Source of the DNA: Ridgeia piscesae
Lineage: Eukaryota > Annelida > Polychaeta > Sabellida > Siboglinidae
Reading direction: 5' to 3'
Assembly: GCA_025642075.2 (NCBI GenBank)
Contig: JAODUO010000471.1
Coordinates: 191,001 to 255,000 of the forward strand
DNA length: 64,000 bases
The translations under genes were made by a program, and so were the position numbers. Positions 28,138 to 41,189 of the stretch are shown here, piece after piece; position 1 is the first letter of the stretch; the number at the start of each line of letters is the position of its first letter. The notes below the pieces were generated by a model. The model did no database searches, had not been told where the DNA came from, and saw only the letters and a program-made list of their open reading frames with translations.

Positions 28138-28242
28138 TGCGTCAATTGCTGTGATCTGTGTGCGTGCATATGTGCGCGTGTTCGTGCGTGTATGCACACA
28201 CGCGCGAACGCGCATGCACACAGATCACAGCAGTTGATGCAA
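28138..28242. repeat. hairpin-forming inverted repeat
   Basis: Left arm gtcaattgctgtgatctgtg and right arm cacagatcacagcagttgat pair nearly perfectly and continue inward through alternating purine/pyrimidine sequence, giving a stem of about 45 bp. Confidence 0.7.
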
Positions 28243-29397
28243 GCACTAACAGAAACGCCGTAGCTATACACGTACCAGTACTATCCATTGTAACAATCAG
28301 TCGTCAGAATCATGACCACACAATGAGTCGTCTGCCTTGCACTGCCGTGAACAAATCATACCACAAGAAAGGGTTTGATCGGCTTAGTGCAGCCCTACGG
28401 TAAAGGCCAGGAAGTGTGACTGAAACAGCATTGATCGTTCCATCAGTTCCTATAGGCCAGCTGGCCAGAGCCCGCAACTACATCTAGATGTATATCATTG
28501 AAGCGTCATCGACCGGTCCTTTACATACGAATATGACTAGTCAGCTACGCCAATATTATGGTATGTGCACCCAGAGACCTATACCGCCGACTCTGTATAC
28601 GCCTAGATAGCTATTTGCTCACGGGTATCCGAATAACGAGGCGAGTAATTTAATTGATTATCCCCAAATGTATGCAATTATTTGCAGAGTATGTCCCAAA
28701 CGATAGTTTTGAAAAAAATATGATTACGATTCATTAAATGACATATACAAAACATAAAATGCTAATAAATGCGGCCAAAATCTGGCAACATGATAAGTAA
28801 TTATGTATAATGTCATAAATAAATTATTGAGAGCAAATACTAGACACAAAGTAATGTCTGTCATTTCATTATAGAGGTGAATCTACGTCGTTTCACACGG
28901 GTTTAAGTAAGATGTATTGATACACACTCCCACAGCTCACAGCAATGTCAACTAATAAAGAAGTATATACAGTTATACTCTATGTATACACCAAACTTCA
29001 CCGCGTGGATGACGCACAAAGCCAAATCAAAGCCAAAGGCTCGCACGCTTCTTTGTTTACAAAAAACATAGTTGTGAAAATGACAATATTTGCATGAATT
29101 TTCTCCATGACTGTAGATTAATGTCCGCGCACACGTATGGTATGTGTAACAAACACACACGAAACACTTATCTTGTACCCATACTTACGCAGTTAGTGAG
29201 AAAGTGTCACGAACGCAACGACATGTCATAGTTACGGGCAGCTGTCATCTTTCCATTTTATAAACAGGAAGTCATACTGCGCCGCCTGGTGATCACCCAG
29301 TGAACGAAGTAAGGTCAGTCAACAAACACGATTTCAAGGCACGGTCCAGTGTGTGTCAAAAACATTCGCGTACGCACGACAACCAATATCTATCAAA

Positions 29398-31068
29398 ATG
29401 TCGTCAATGACTTTTGGTCAGAAAGCACTGACTGTCATTCCTCCGATGAAGGGAAGCTTTCCGTTGGACCATGAAGGTAAATTTCGGAACTTGTTCGTCT
29501 GAAACAAGAGTGTTTGGAAGCTGTCGTTAATCATCCGCTATCATCGCCCGCCTGGTAGTGGAACGTCACGTAGAATATTCGAGAGTCACAACCTGCTTAT
29601 ATCAATATAACTTACTAAATATTTTGTATAATGTTTTATACTTAACATAATATGGAATGGTGTTAAATGTATAGATTTCTAGTTAAAGATAAATTTTGAT
29701 TATCAGATTTATTGACTCAAATTTCTCAAGAACTTGGATTCTACCAAAATAGTTCTCGTTCTCCTTCCACAAGGGAGAACTGACTCAGGATTTGCAGTCA
29801 GCATATATTATATACAATATTTAAAACTATACATAAACAAGTAACTAAAGATCCAAATGGTCAGCAAATTGACCGAGGTCATTTAATGGAAGAGGAAGAT
29901 ATGTCTGACATCGGTGACTGTGTTGTAAACTATGGTCGTTTTGTATGGATCACGTCCTATGCCAATTGATCATGGAACACCTAGAACTAAGCAAAAACAG
30001 TATCCTTGTCAATGCTCATGGCGGTTTCTGGGCGGTACAAAAGCCAGTTAATTACAACCATTGACTCCATAAACAGACAGATGCTCTCATTTGCATTTCT
30101 CCCAAAACGTTTGATATGGTCCCTCATCAGACTCCATATTTTCACAGTTGGTATAGCAGACATCCCACAGTGAAATAAAACATTTGACAGTGTGAAAACA
30201 TTTTTTCTCAAAACCATACATTTTAACATTCATTTTCTGTATTAAAAGTTTTGTATCTCAGAAAATAATGCTTTATATAATTATATATGTGTGTGTGTAT
30301 AATATAAAGCATTATTTCCTGAGATACAAAACTTTGAATACAGAAAACGAATGTTGAAAGGTATGGTTTTGAGAAGAAAAAAACAGTTTTTTATATATAT
30401 ATATATATATAATAAAATAAGCATCTTTCATGGTTCACAATATTATATTTCTGGTACACACTGTGCTTTTCAGGAGAATGCAAACTGAGGATGTTACAGT
30501 ACATGAAATGCATGAATACAGCAAGTAGTAAAACGACAGACTGCAGACAGCAGTGCATGGACTACCTTGACTGTCGTATGGACCGGTGGGTTACATATCA
30601 TTGTGGTTGAATTGTGTCCATATTTAATTCTTTGTGGGTTATGTAAATGTAGTTAAATAGGCAACCTATTAAACACTGCAGTTGACACTAGAGCCATATA
30701 ATTATAGTATCATTTAATTGCATTTTAATAATGCACTGATATGTTGCTGTAGATGTTTATTTAAATATCCGACTCTTGAAACTGGAAAATTGGTTCTGTT
30801 TTTAGTCAGTATGATAAAACAAATTCATGGATGGAATTGTGGCATACTGGTCGTCGATAATAGATAAAATCGTGAGATTGCTCGTATATCAAAATGTTGG
30901 CATTCCTTTTTGAATTGTTTACTACAAGTGTTTGTATTTCTTCATCAATCAGTATGTGGCTTTCCTTTCAGATCTCTCATGCTGAGAGAAGACTGGACAA
31001 AACTTGGATTCAAAGAAGACGAAATCAAGGAATATTACACCAAACAAGGATTGCCTATACCAAATTGA
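29398..31068 (+). CDS. COX19: COX19 cytochrome c oxidase assembly protein, three exons
   Basis: COX19 is a small twin-CX9C protein of the mitochondrial intermembrane space and cytosol needed for copper delivery to cytochrome c oxidase. Exons 29398-29476, 30474-30585 and 30972-31068 join in phase to about 95 residues. Exon 1 gives MSSMTFGQKALTVIPPMKGS then FPLDHEG (human NFGTKSF...PPDKGSFPLDHLGECK). Exon 2 gives CKLRMLQYMKC and CRQQCMDYLDC, both CX9C, within a CHCH fold. Exon 3 gives SLMLREDWTKLGFKEDEIKE (human KLMLQEPLEKLGF) and ends ...LPIPN. Length matches the family. Intron 1 contains a hairpin repeat (30200-30385). The gene converges on TEFM. Confidence 0.95.
30200..30385. repeat. long palindromic element in COX19 intron 1
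   Basis: Arms of about 85 bases (30200-30285 and 30300-30385) are reverse complements with few mismatches, for example ttttgtatctcagaaaataa against ttatttcctgagatacaaaa. The loop is a (TG)n tract. This is MITE-like; transcription of COX19 would place a long hairpin in its pre-mRNA. Confidence 0.8.
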
Positions 31069-32269
31069 AATTCTGCATAACAGCAATGTGCTGGAATTTG
31101 TCCACAAGACATTGAGTGGTTGGTTTTAGTGATAACTGATATCCAGAGGATGGTGTCAAAGGAGTTACAGTGTAAATCTCTATGTGGAAGGGAGTAGAAA
31201 GACATTATTCCAGAGGCGTCTCATAATGATTTGTATTGCAGGTGACGTTATATCCGGGTAATGTAAACATGGTGTCATGTTTAACATTTCATTTGGCATG
31301 TTTGACTCTCAGTGATAAACAGTGTCCCAGAAACATGTAAATTTGTGGTAGACTGTGTTATGGCATGAACTGTTATTGTATATTAAACGGTTTGATAATT
31401 TATACTTTTGTTGAGTAATTAACTTCCTTGTTGAGTACAGTTCAGGCACGTCTTTAGTCAGACATGCTGCGATCATTGGAGGATTGTGTATTTCAAAATA
31501 ATGAGATTACTGTCCAACGGAAAGTTAGTCATCAATGTTTTTAATAACAATAGACCAGGTATTACAAATCATCCTCTTGCATACATTGTATTATAAAATA
31601 ATTTTGATCTCGGTCAGTATAATTACTATTGCCGGGGTAGCTGGGAGAAACAAAACATACACTGGGGATATTCTTTCATTCACGTGTTCAGAGTGGAGAA
31701 CAAAATATGGTGTAGTGGAAATCATGACTCTCCCTCGGACAGAAAGAAAGACGAGAGCAGCAATGTTCTATACATAATATTATTTCAATTAGGACATTAT
31801 TTGATAAACAAAATTATATATTTATTATAAAAGGCACTTTCTTGACAATTCCAAGGGTGATGAAAGTAATTTTCTAATATACAGTATATATATATACATA
31901 TATACACAGGATATAGTATATATACAATGTATATATACTATATATAAATGTACATAATTATATATTGTGGAGTTTCAGAACAAAAGGTATGTTGAAAAAA
32001 CTCACTTTTGTGCATCAACTTCATCAGGGTAATCCAAAAGTACACAATATTGGAATATAAAAATACTGCATGACTGATAAATTTTAATCAAAACAGTGTC
32101 ACCTAAATTGGTGTTTATCACATTCTACACATGAATTGTTCATATATGAAAAGGCCACCTCCCATATAATACACATGTAAGAATTATGCCTGAATGCGTT
32201 TTTGGTTAGATTCACTTCAAACAATACATACGCAACCTAACAACCAACAGACATTCTCTTAAATTAATT
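31069..32269. other. convergent intergenic spacer between COX19 and TEFM
   Basis: AT-rich sequence that must hold the 3' UTRs of both genes. A variant poly(A) signal ATTAAA for COX19 is at 31382-31387. AT dinucleotide runs lie at 31880-31960. No other gene is visible. Confidence 0.6.
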
Positions 32270-34753
32270 TTAAGCAACTTCCTCCAATTCTGACACTTCC
32301 TTACTGGACTCAGTGAGCAGATGATAAAATGTGACGGCCTGTAGCAAACAGGCTGCCATTTGTTCCTGCACACCGCTCCGTTGCTCGTAGTATTCGTCCA
32401 GAATTGGCGTCGGTATATACACGCCATGCGAGTATCGACACTGCCCCCTGCTGGTGTCTATGACAATCTGTCTGGCGCTCACACGTTCACCTCCAACGAG
32501 TAGGTTGAAGTATTCGCCGATGACATTTGGACGTATTTTGTACACAGTGTGTGTGAGTGGGTAGTCTGTGTTGTGTCGATGAGTCATAAGTGTAGTGAAT
32601 ATGGCGTCCATGCGAGCCTTGTTGAGGGTGACGGCCGTCAAGACCTGCTTGTTTGTGTTGCGGGAGACCGGCTCCTCCATTACACAGACCTCTGCGTCCG
32701 GTAACTCACGCACCATGTCCCACAACTAGGTCAAACAGAAGTATCATTAATCCAGGATTACATATTTACAGAAATGGCATCAACATGTATACCAATGGTA
32801 TTTATATGTACACGAATGGCATCCATATATGTATGCAAACAGCATGTGGAATGGGAAACAGTTCTTCATTCCTGGGAATTTCTTAATTCTTATGTGGATA
32901 TGATAATTGAATTGCTACATGGAGAGTGAGTTTTGCATCGATATAATGCAAAAATGTAATCACTCGTGTCTGAAAAACTTATACCTATAGCTGTGCCTTT
33001 GTAAATATGGAACTACTACTGTTAATTTCTACTGAGCACCATATCGTTTTATCATAAGTTCATTGTTTACATCAAGACAGATTAGTCTGTTCCTTTACTG
33101 GGAATCATCCACATGTGCTAAGATGACTTATATTTTACCCAAGTCCTGGAAAGAAAGCTTACATGAAAGTTGTGTCTCAAAGCATCACATACCTTGTTTT
33201 GGTAAAGGATATGGTCGTATTTTGCACGGATACGTTCAAAGAGAATCTCGTGTTTCCAGTCAACCACATTTAAGTCTGATGCCATGTGCAGCCAGCTGAT
33301 GCTATCAGCCTGCAGGTTACATGCCAGTATATGGGGCGGCTTCTGCAACAGGAAATACATGCTATGTTAGAAGTGAACTTTACAGTAAACTTGGTAATTA
33401 ACTTGGTGTTCTAGTCCAACTGTCAGCTGCAACTAAGCATTCAGGATTGTGGAATTATACAATAGGAAACATGTTGTATAACTGTGATCTAACAAACAAA
33501 TATGTTTGGTTAAATGATGGAAAGCAACTACAGTTGAACTTTAACCTCACCTTATGATCACCTCAGTAATACAGCCAACTGGCAATTAAGGTCACACAAG
33601 AACATGCCAAATTATTTCCATAAAGTTTAAGAAATTAGACCCTCTGGTGGTATGGTCCTACTAATATGGTCACCTCTCTATTCAGGTTACTGCCCCACTC
33701 ATGAGGGCAATCTTATTAGAGAGTTACCAATGTAGTATTCTCCACAGATACATTCGCTGTGGATATTATATAAATACAATGCACTTACCTGATTAGAAAT
33801 ATATCGAGGATGCACCTTTGTCCTGTCGATCACATATCTCGCTGCTGTGCTGCCTTTTGACATTTTATTGTTCACTATATTTTTGCAAATGCTGTTCAGA
33901 AGTGTGGGTCCAAATCCCTTCACCTGCATCACGTCTGACAATGTTTCAAAGTTTCCATGGTTGGTCCGGTAGCTGACGAGATCCAACGCCTTCCGCTTAG
34001 TGAGCCGAGAGTATTGTGAAAGTTCTTCATCAGATGCTTTGTTAAGTTTTTGTAGAATCACTTGTTGTTCATCCGTGTTGAACTCCGAGTCAAAGTTGTG
34101 AGTTTCTGTACTGCATCCAGCAGACTGTGTTGAAATCTGATGCAAAGATGATGTTATTAAGTACATATCACAAATAGCAAAATTGATGCACATTGATCAT
34201 TAGCAGTGTATAATTCATGTTGGTAATCATTGATTGACATGTTGTAACTTTTTCAGAAAAATGCCATAGTTTGGGGTTGGAGTTTATCTTAGGTGTGAGA
34301 TGGTCATACAATTTTTGGGGAGTTGGCAAGGCAAGGGAGTTGATGTATTGCGACTGGTGCATTCTGGTAGTGCATTCTGACCATCCCCTACAAACTTCAA
34401 AGGTTGTGTCTTTGTAAATGGGGGTCGAATGGCTACATGCTGTTTAGAATATAACGTTTTGCACACAACTATCGTAATAAATTACCCCAACATATTTTTT
34501 ATGTATGTATATAGGACGTAGAAATTAACAAAAACGTGCATAACTCGTATGATCTGACCACAAAATACCCATTATCGCCCACAGCCACAGGTCGTCTATG
34601 TCATTCCGTCTAATAATTTTGGCACAGTAAACATGCATATATAATAATGCTTACGGCGTTTATATTTTTACTGGCTGTCACTCTGTTGACAAATGTAGTC
34701 CTACAAATATTTGGTCCTAGCAAAACTTTACGAAACACGCTACTAGAAAACAT
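32270..34753 (-). CDS. TEFM: TEFM mitochondrial transcription elongation factor, four exons
   Basis: TEFM binds mitochondrial RNA polymerase POLRMT and makes it processive. Minus-strand exons: 34655-34753, 33789-34136, 33193-33342, 32270-32725. All junctions are phase 0 and give 350 residues (human 360). Exon 1, from ATG 34753, encodes a Ser/Arg-rich start (MFSSSVFRKVLLGPNICR) typical of a mitochondrial targeting peptide. Exon 2 has the helix-hairpin-helix region with DEQQVILQKLNKASDEEL (human SEQQASILHVLNTASTKEL) and FETLSDVMQVKGFG. Exons 3-4 form the RNase H-like fold, for example DSISWLHMASDLNVVDW (human RRIAWAHLDRKLTVLDW) and a C-terminal helix LLQAVTFYHLL (human LLQAIAFYELA). Confidence 0.94.
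33545..33695 (-). repeat. dispersed repeat family A, copy 2, in a TEFM intron
   Basis: The reverse complement matches 20641-20785 at both ends (gaatagagaggtgacc and ttaattgccagttggctgta). It lies between TEFM exons 2 and 3. Confidence 0.6.
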
Positions 34754-34997
34754 TTTCCCTGAGCGAGTGCTATGCTGGCGCCATCTACCAGTAAGGTTAC
34801 ATATTAGGATCTTCAATTTTCGACAAACTCACTAGGTGTCACATTATGGTGTCACGATCGTAGATTAAAATTAATAAGACTGTATTGTTATATATTTCAG
34901 TAGTCACAACAGTTTACACGCCAACTTGAACACTACATCTCTGAGCGCGCCTAACCATACTATAAAACACATTTTGTATTAATTGTTGTTGCTCGTG

Positions 34998-35005
34998 CAC
35001 ATGCA

Positions 35006-35058
<53 letters not shown>
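34998..35058 (+). repeat. (GCAC)n(CA)n microsatellite
   Basis: Tetranucleotide gcac units run into pure ca repeats. Confidence 0.92.
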
Positions 35059-35061
<3 letters not shown>

Positions 35062-35631
35062 TACAGCACTGCCAACAAAACTAAATATCTGCAACTGGTG
35101 GTTGGCGGTATAGAAACCTTAGGGCATTATTAATCCACCAACGCCAGCTAGGGAGGCACTACACTATATCTTATTATCATTAAGTTAACTGCCCGTATCA
35201 CTGAGCATTCATGCATTTCGTTGTTCTAATTCTTCTTATAACCGTAATCATTATGTTTCTGACACGCGTCTGTGATTACTAGGTGCGTAGTTCTGTCTTT
35301 ATTATATCGCCCCCCCCCCGGACAGACAAACAACATCGACGTGTTCCTCTGAGTTTATTCTGCTATAATTTGTAAGTATCATGACTCATGTATATTCCTT
35401 TGTCGCAACAAACAAAGCAGCCGCAGGAGCACACAATGAACGACAGAAGAACCGCACCCTGACTATACGGCAGTTTGCGTTCAATGCGGTCGTATAAATT
35501 AACCACTATTTACGGAAAGAATCGTAATTAGCATATTGGCTACATTTATTTATTAATCTCGCTATGCACGCGCATGACCTACCCAAATGGAAACACGATT
35601 ATACACACTTTGGTGGTCTACACAAGTTCAT

Positions 35632-35942
35632 AAAAAAGTAATTTCTTATATAGCGTAGTATCCAAATCCTCAGGATTGCTTAAAGCGCTTTACACCTTAC
35701 TTACAGACAGACCTGTTCAATCGAACGCGACAATTAATTTGAGAAGAATAGCCGTATACAAATATCCAACACTGTCTGCAGCTAGATACTCATTCACACA
35801 ACTGAGTGAAATGAAGCAAGGTAGAGTGACAAAACTTATCCAAGGTTTTACCGGGAGCATAGGATTCTATCGAACCCGGGTCCTCTTAGTCGAGAGTCTG
35901 ATGTTCTACCCACGAGCAAATGCGCTACTGGCCTACTACAGG
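35632..35942 (-). mobile_element. tRNA-derived SINE, copy 2 (best tRNA-like head)
   Basis: Read on the minus strand, it opens with a tRNA-like segment: GCTCGTGGGTAGAACA (A-box-like), CAGACTCTCGACTAAGAG (anticodon-arm-like) and CCCGGGTTCGATAGAATC (B-box-like). The tail, complementary to ttcttatatagc near 35640, is shared with the other two copies. This is the layout of a tRNA-derived SINE transcribed by RNA polymerase III. Confidence 0.75.
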
Positions 35943-36372
35943 TATTTTCTATAGTTTATACATATACAGGAAACACGACGCACGTAGACACTATAATAAG
36001 TTCGCACCGTTTAGCAGAATAATGAGTACAGCGAAGATACAATCAGGAAGTGCCGCGCGTGTATAGTTACGACCTAATTTTAGAGGCGACCATTCAGCGC
36101 CATGGTGAAACAATTAGTACAAACAAACACATAAGTTTGCTTCGTTATACCCTGCTTGCATATAGACTTAGCGGACAGATGTTCGGACGTACAGTGGCGT
36201 GTCAGTAGGACATGAATCGGCACAACAACAGGTGACAGTGAGCGGCAGGTATGTGTTATGATATTTTGTGGTGCTCGTTAAACGTGAAGCCATGACACGC
36301 AACTCGATGATAGATTAAGCGCTATTTGTGCTGTTCGTCCCCACGTTTCTTGTTCCTGCTCGTCGTGTGTGT

Positions 36373-37371
<999 letters not shown>

Positions 37372-38560
37372 CATTATCGTGCTGATGTGTCGTGAAATAT
37401 TGCTTATGTTGGAAATAGTGCCAAAGTGCATTCACCGATTGAGCAGTGACGAATAAATAACAATGTTATCTAGGCAGATAAGCAAATAGACAAATAGTGT
37501 TAATGCCTTCATACAACAGAAGCAGCAAGTTTCTTGCAATTTATTCTTATGGTCAACTATAACAGATTTTATCCCAGCGATGAATACATGCTCGATGAAT
37601 TCGCCGTTTTACAAGGAATGTCGTACAGAAATTTACGGATTTAGCAAATGTGTAAATGCGTCCACTGTATTTTTTCTTCGTCTTCTTATATTCAGCTCAG
37701 ACGTCTGTATCAGAAACACGTATTCGGCTGGGGTATTGTGTTCTAAAAAGATTAAAACAAATCTCGACAAATGAAGTCATAATGCTATGAGAACGCCCCT
37801 TAAAATGCACACGAAATAGTGCACCAGGATATCCTGCGCCTTATAGTCTGTCGGTTCGAATAGGCCTACAATGTTGACGGCGTCGCTACTGCCAAAGAAC
37901 CAACGCCTATGAAAATATAACACAAAAGGACAACCTTAAATAGGTCGCATAGTAATCAATACGGCAGCACAAGAATGTTCTCATTTCGTCAACACACAAT
38001 ACCGCGGCGCAGCAACGTCACGCATACGGACGCTCCTTTACGTCTAGCCGGGACGCGACGTTATTATAGGGCCTTAAGTGGGTCACGATACATGGCGAGA
38101 CTCCGCGCAACTGGAGCTGATTGGGGATTGGACACAAAAATAATATTCTAACGATGGATGACAGTTGTAGCTTCCGACTGCTGAATACTAGGAAAATCAG
38201 GTCTTTCTTATCTTATATGTCCGATTTAATATTGAGTTTACCACACTATCATAGACATATAGCGATTTACATAGTGCAGATAGTAGACATGATTTGAGGC
38301 CGTATGTGTCTTTTAAAGTAGCCCGCTGTCGCGCTTACGTTTTTCCGGGCGTTAAAAACGTTCCGGTTGACGTTTCTGCACATGCGCGATATATGTACAA
38401 TCATCAATGTGCAGCGAAAAGACAAAGCATTTATAGTATAAATACTACGTGTTGTTCGTTAGGATGTATATAACCTATCAACAAAGTTATTTGTCACAAA
38501 TTAACACCAGACAAACAAGTTTTGAGGCATATTTTGATAGCAAGCGTAAATCACGTGACA

Positions 38561-38860
38561 GTAGTGCGCCATAATCCGTGACAGTGATTTATAAAAAACG
38601 CCGCGATGACTCGCTAATGACGCGCCAAAGACGCAAGCGTCTTTAGCGCGTCGTGAGCGAGTCTTCGCGGTGTGCGGGCTCCTCAAGACCGTTTCGAGGC
38701 GTCTTGAGCGAGTCGTGAGCGAGTCTTGAGGATCAAACATGTTTGATTTTTCGGAAGCGTCTTGAGGTGTTTTGACCTCGTATTGACCTCGTCTTGACCT
38801 CATATTGACCTCGTCTTGATCTCGTCTTGACCTCGTCTTGTCCGCATCTTATCTCAAAAC
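38561..38860. repeat. GC-rich repeat module, left copy
   Basis: Contains gtcttgagcgagtcgtgag iterations, a palindrome aagacgcaagcgtctt, and from 38760 a tandem array of 11-base ttgacctcgtc units. A stretch beginning gcgtcgtgagcgagtcttcg is repeated in the same orientation at about 41205. Confidence 0.75.
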
Positions 38861-38960
38861 TTGGTATGTAGGCAATTTGCGGTTGAGACGAGAGACAAAA
38901 ATCCCATTTGCCAATGAGGAGCGGGTCTGAAGTTACATGCTACATCGTACAAAGTTGAAT

Positions 38961-39330
38961 ATGGCCGATACTTGGTCAGAAGAAGTTAATAACAGCCTAA
39001 TAACATCTTGGCAAACATTCCCGCTATTGTATGACGTAGCTGATAAGCATTATTTCAATCTTGTTTTAAAAGAAAGGACATTTGTGGAGGTTGCGGAGGT
39101 AATAAATATGACAGGTAGCGTATGTGTACAATTTAAAATAGATCTTCCTAACCTGAAATTATAAGACACCGGTATCATACAGGTGTTATAGTAATCATGG
39201 GTCTAGTGGTGTTTTGTAAGTTTTACTAAAATGTCTTATCAAATTCTACAGTAAGATTATATTTATAAGCTAAATCTGTAACATAAATATTATATCATGT
39301 GCCAAGATGAAACAGTTGGAGATCACACCT

Positions 39331-39398
<68 letters not shown>

Positions 39399-39644
39399 AA
39401 AAAATAATTAAAATATGTTTTTGATGTTTGAAATTTTACCAAGAAAGGTATATAAAATGTGATGTTTTCACCACAATGTCATAACTATGATTCAGTAATT
39501 TTTTTATTACACCGGGCTTGTCCAACAGTACGTATTTTTGACAAATACAATCCATCTTTTTCAGCACAAGGGGTGAAGAAAAAAATGGTTTCTCTTCGCA
39601 CTCAGTTTGGCAATGAGGTTCCACAAATCCACGTTAGTCGCTAG
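38961..39644 (+). pseudogene. two-exon MADF (Myb/SANT-like) domain gene fragment, interrupted by a fold-back element
   Basis: Exon 1 (38961-39114) begins MADTWSEEVNNSLITSW then QTFPLLYDVADKHYFN and ends in MTG at a donor (gtagcg). An acceptor at 39564 opens exon 2: AQGVKKKMVSLRTQFGNE. Joined in phase they give the three-helix order of a MADF DNA-binding domain: a Leu-Ile/Trp-Pro-Leu-Tyr first half and a basic KKK-x-x-SLR last helix. The frame then reaches TAG at 39642-39644, inside the terminal repeat of the adjacent element, so the remainder of the protein is missing. MADF/Myb-SANT genes often come from PIF/Harbinger transposons, but a host gene is equally possible. An (AT)n tract sits in the intron. 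Confidence 0.6.
39333..39396. repeat. (AT)n microsatellite
   Basis: About 32 ta units in the intron of the MADF fragment. Confidence 0.95.
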
Positions 39645-39706
39645 AGGCGCTGATACGCAACTAGACCCTAGTTGCGCATCAGCGCCTCTAGCGATTAACG
39701 TGGATT
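39626..39706. repeat. near-perfect 81-bp palindrome at the left end of the fold-back element
   Basis: aatccacgttagtcgctaga is mirrored by tctagcgattaacgtggatt, and the inner gcgctgatacgcaactag by ctagttgcgcatcagcgc. It may be a nested insertion or a terminal cruciform. Confidence 0.85.
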
Positions 39707-41130
39707 TGTTTGCATGTTTTGCGGAAAGCTTGTTTAAATCCTCAATTAGCTGTTGAACTCGGATATCTCAGAAACCTCACACATAGCTAAATACGAATAT
39801 AGTTTAACATGTCCGTCAATGTGAAGGCATAATATGTACAGTAATGTACACTTACAGCCGAATGAGCTGATGGTTGTCGACGAGTGGCCCAACGCAACAG
39901 GTATGCTAGAACTATCCCGGAACGGATGTTTAAAATCATCTACAGCTCGCCGAATGCTTCACACGAGACTGCTACTTCACACATAGTTAAATATTGATAT
40001 CGTATAACATGTCCGTCCGTATGAAAGCATAATGTCTAGTCATATCAATGCACATTTACAGTAGAAATGGCGCGGTCCCGGTTATTTTGTCGTGCACTGA
40101 TCACATGTTCTTGGTCTTTGAAATACCCACCCGAAATTATGTAGAAATGGCCCGTTTTCTTGCCGCGAACAGATCACATGATCTTACAAAACATACTCAT
40201 TTTTAATTCCCCCCACACTAATATCAACGAGTGCCAGTGCGCGATGTTAGGCGGGTAAAATCTGTTACATTGTATCGTATTTTGCCGTGTGTTTATTAAA
40301 AATAATAATGAATTTTATTGAATTTTATTTTGGTTACATATACACATTTGATAGTGTCAATGAAACCAGCGTGAGGTCATTGACATTGTAAATAGTGTAC
40401 ATAATGTTATTATAGTCTGGATTAGGCTGCATATAAGTAATTGTTAAAAGAAACTGCACCAACCTAGGTTTTCACGTGGATGTCGTTGCTTAGCTTTTAT
40501 TAACAAAAACCATGACCAAAACAATTATGTCACTCTTTCCCTATATTATGGTGAAATACCTTTTCACATATATGAAGGGTAAGGTATTGACTGTGCAGGC
40601 GCGTAGCCAGCGATAGTTTGTATGTGTGTGCATGCCGTATGTGTGCTCAATAGACAGAATAGCCAAAACAACGCCATCTTGGCACTGAATTCGATCGAAC
40701 GTCCTGTGACGTTCCATCGACTGTAAATGTACATTAATGTAGACATTATGCTTTCATACTGACAAACATGTTATACGATATCAATATTTAACTATGTGTG
40801 AAGTAGCAGTCTCGTATGATGCATAGGGCGAGCTGTAGATGATTTTAAACATCCGTTCCGGCATCGAGCCAGCACACCTGTCGTCGGGCCACCAGTCGAC
40901 GTTCCATCGGCTGTACAATGTACATATTATGCCTTCACATTGACGGACATGTCAGACTGTATCCATATTCAACTATGTCATATTCAGCGGAGTCATGCGT
41001 GTTCAAAAGCTGATTGTAGGATGATTTACACAAGCCTTCCGCAAAATGTTCGGCAAAACGCATTTTACACACGTCAAGAATACGTAAAAGACGGCACAAA
41101 GACCCCAGTTGCGTTAGTGCGCCCTCTGTC
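39640..41130. mobile_element. fold-back DNA element of about 1.5 kb with long inverted repeats
   Basis: The left arm (about 39640-40070) and right arm (about 40690-41130) are reverse complements over several blocks: gttttgcggaaagcttgt at the left matches the complement of the segment near 41035, and ggatgtttaaaatcatctac (39926) matches gtagatgattttaaacatcc (40834). Ends read agaggcgct...acgcaact at the left and complementary agttgcgtt...gcgccctct at the right. Inside the left end a second perfect hairpin lies at 39626-39706. No transposase is visible in the 620-bp spacer. Confidence 0.75.
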
Positions 41131-41189
41131 GGATTAGTTATTGTTGTACCTCATTATGCTTTCCACGTTGGCCACATGAGCGCGCGAAT

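Noticed and set aside
27508..28221. Several overlapping frames of 100-160 codons on both strands
   Set aside because: Products of the compound CATG/GTAC/TATG microsatellite.
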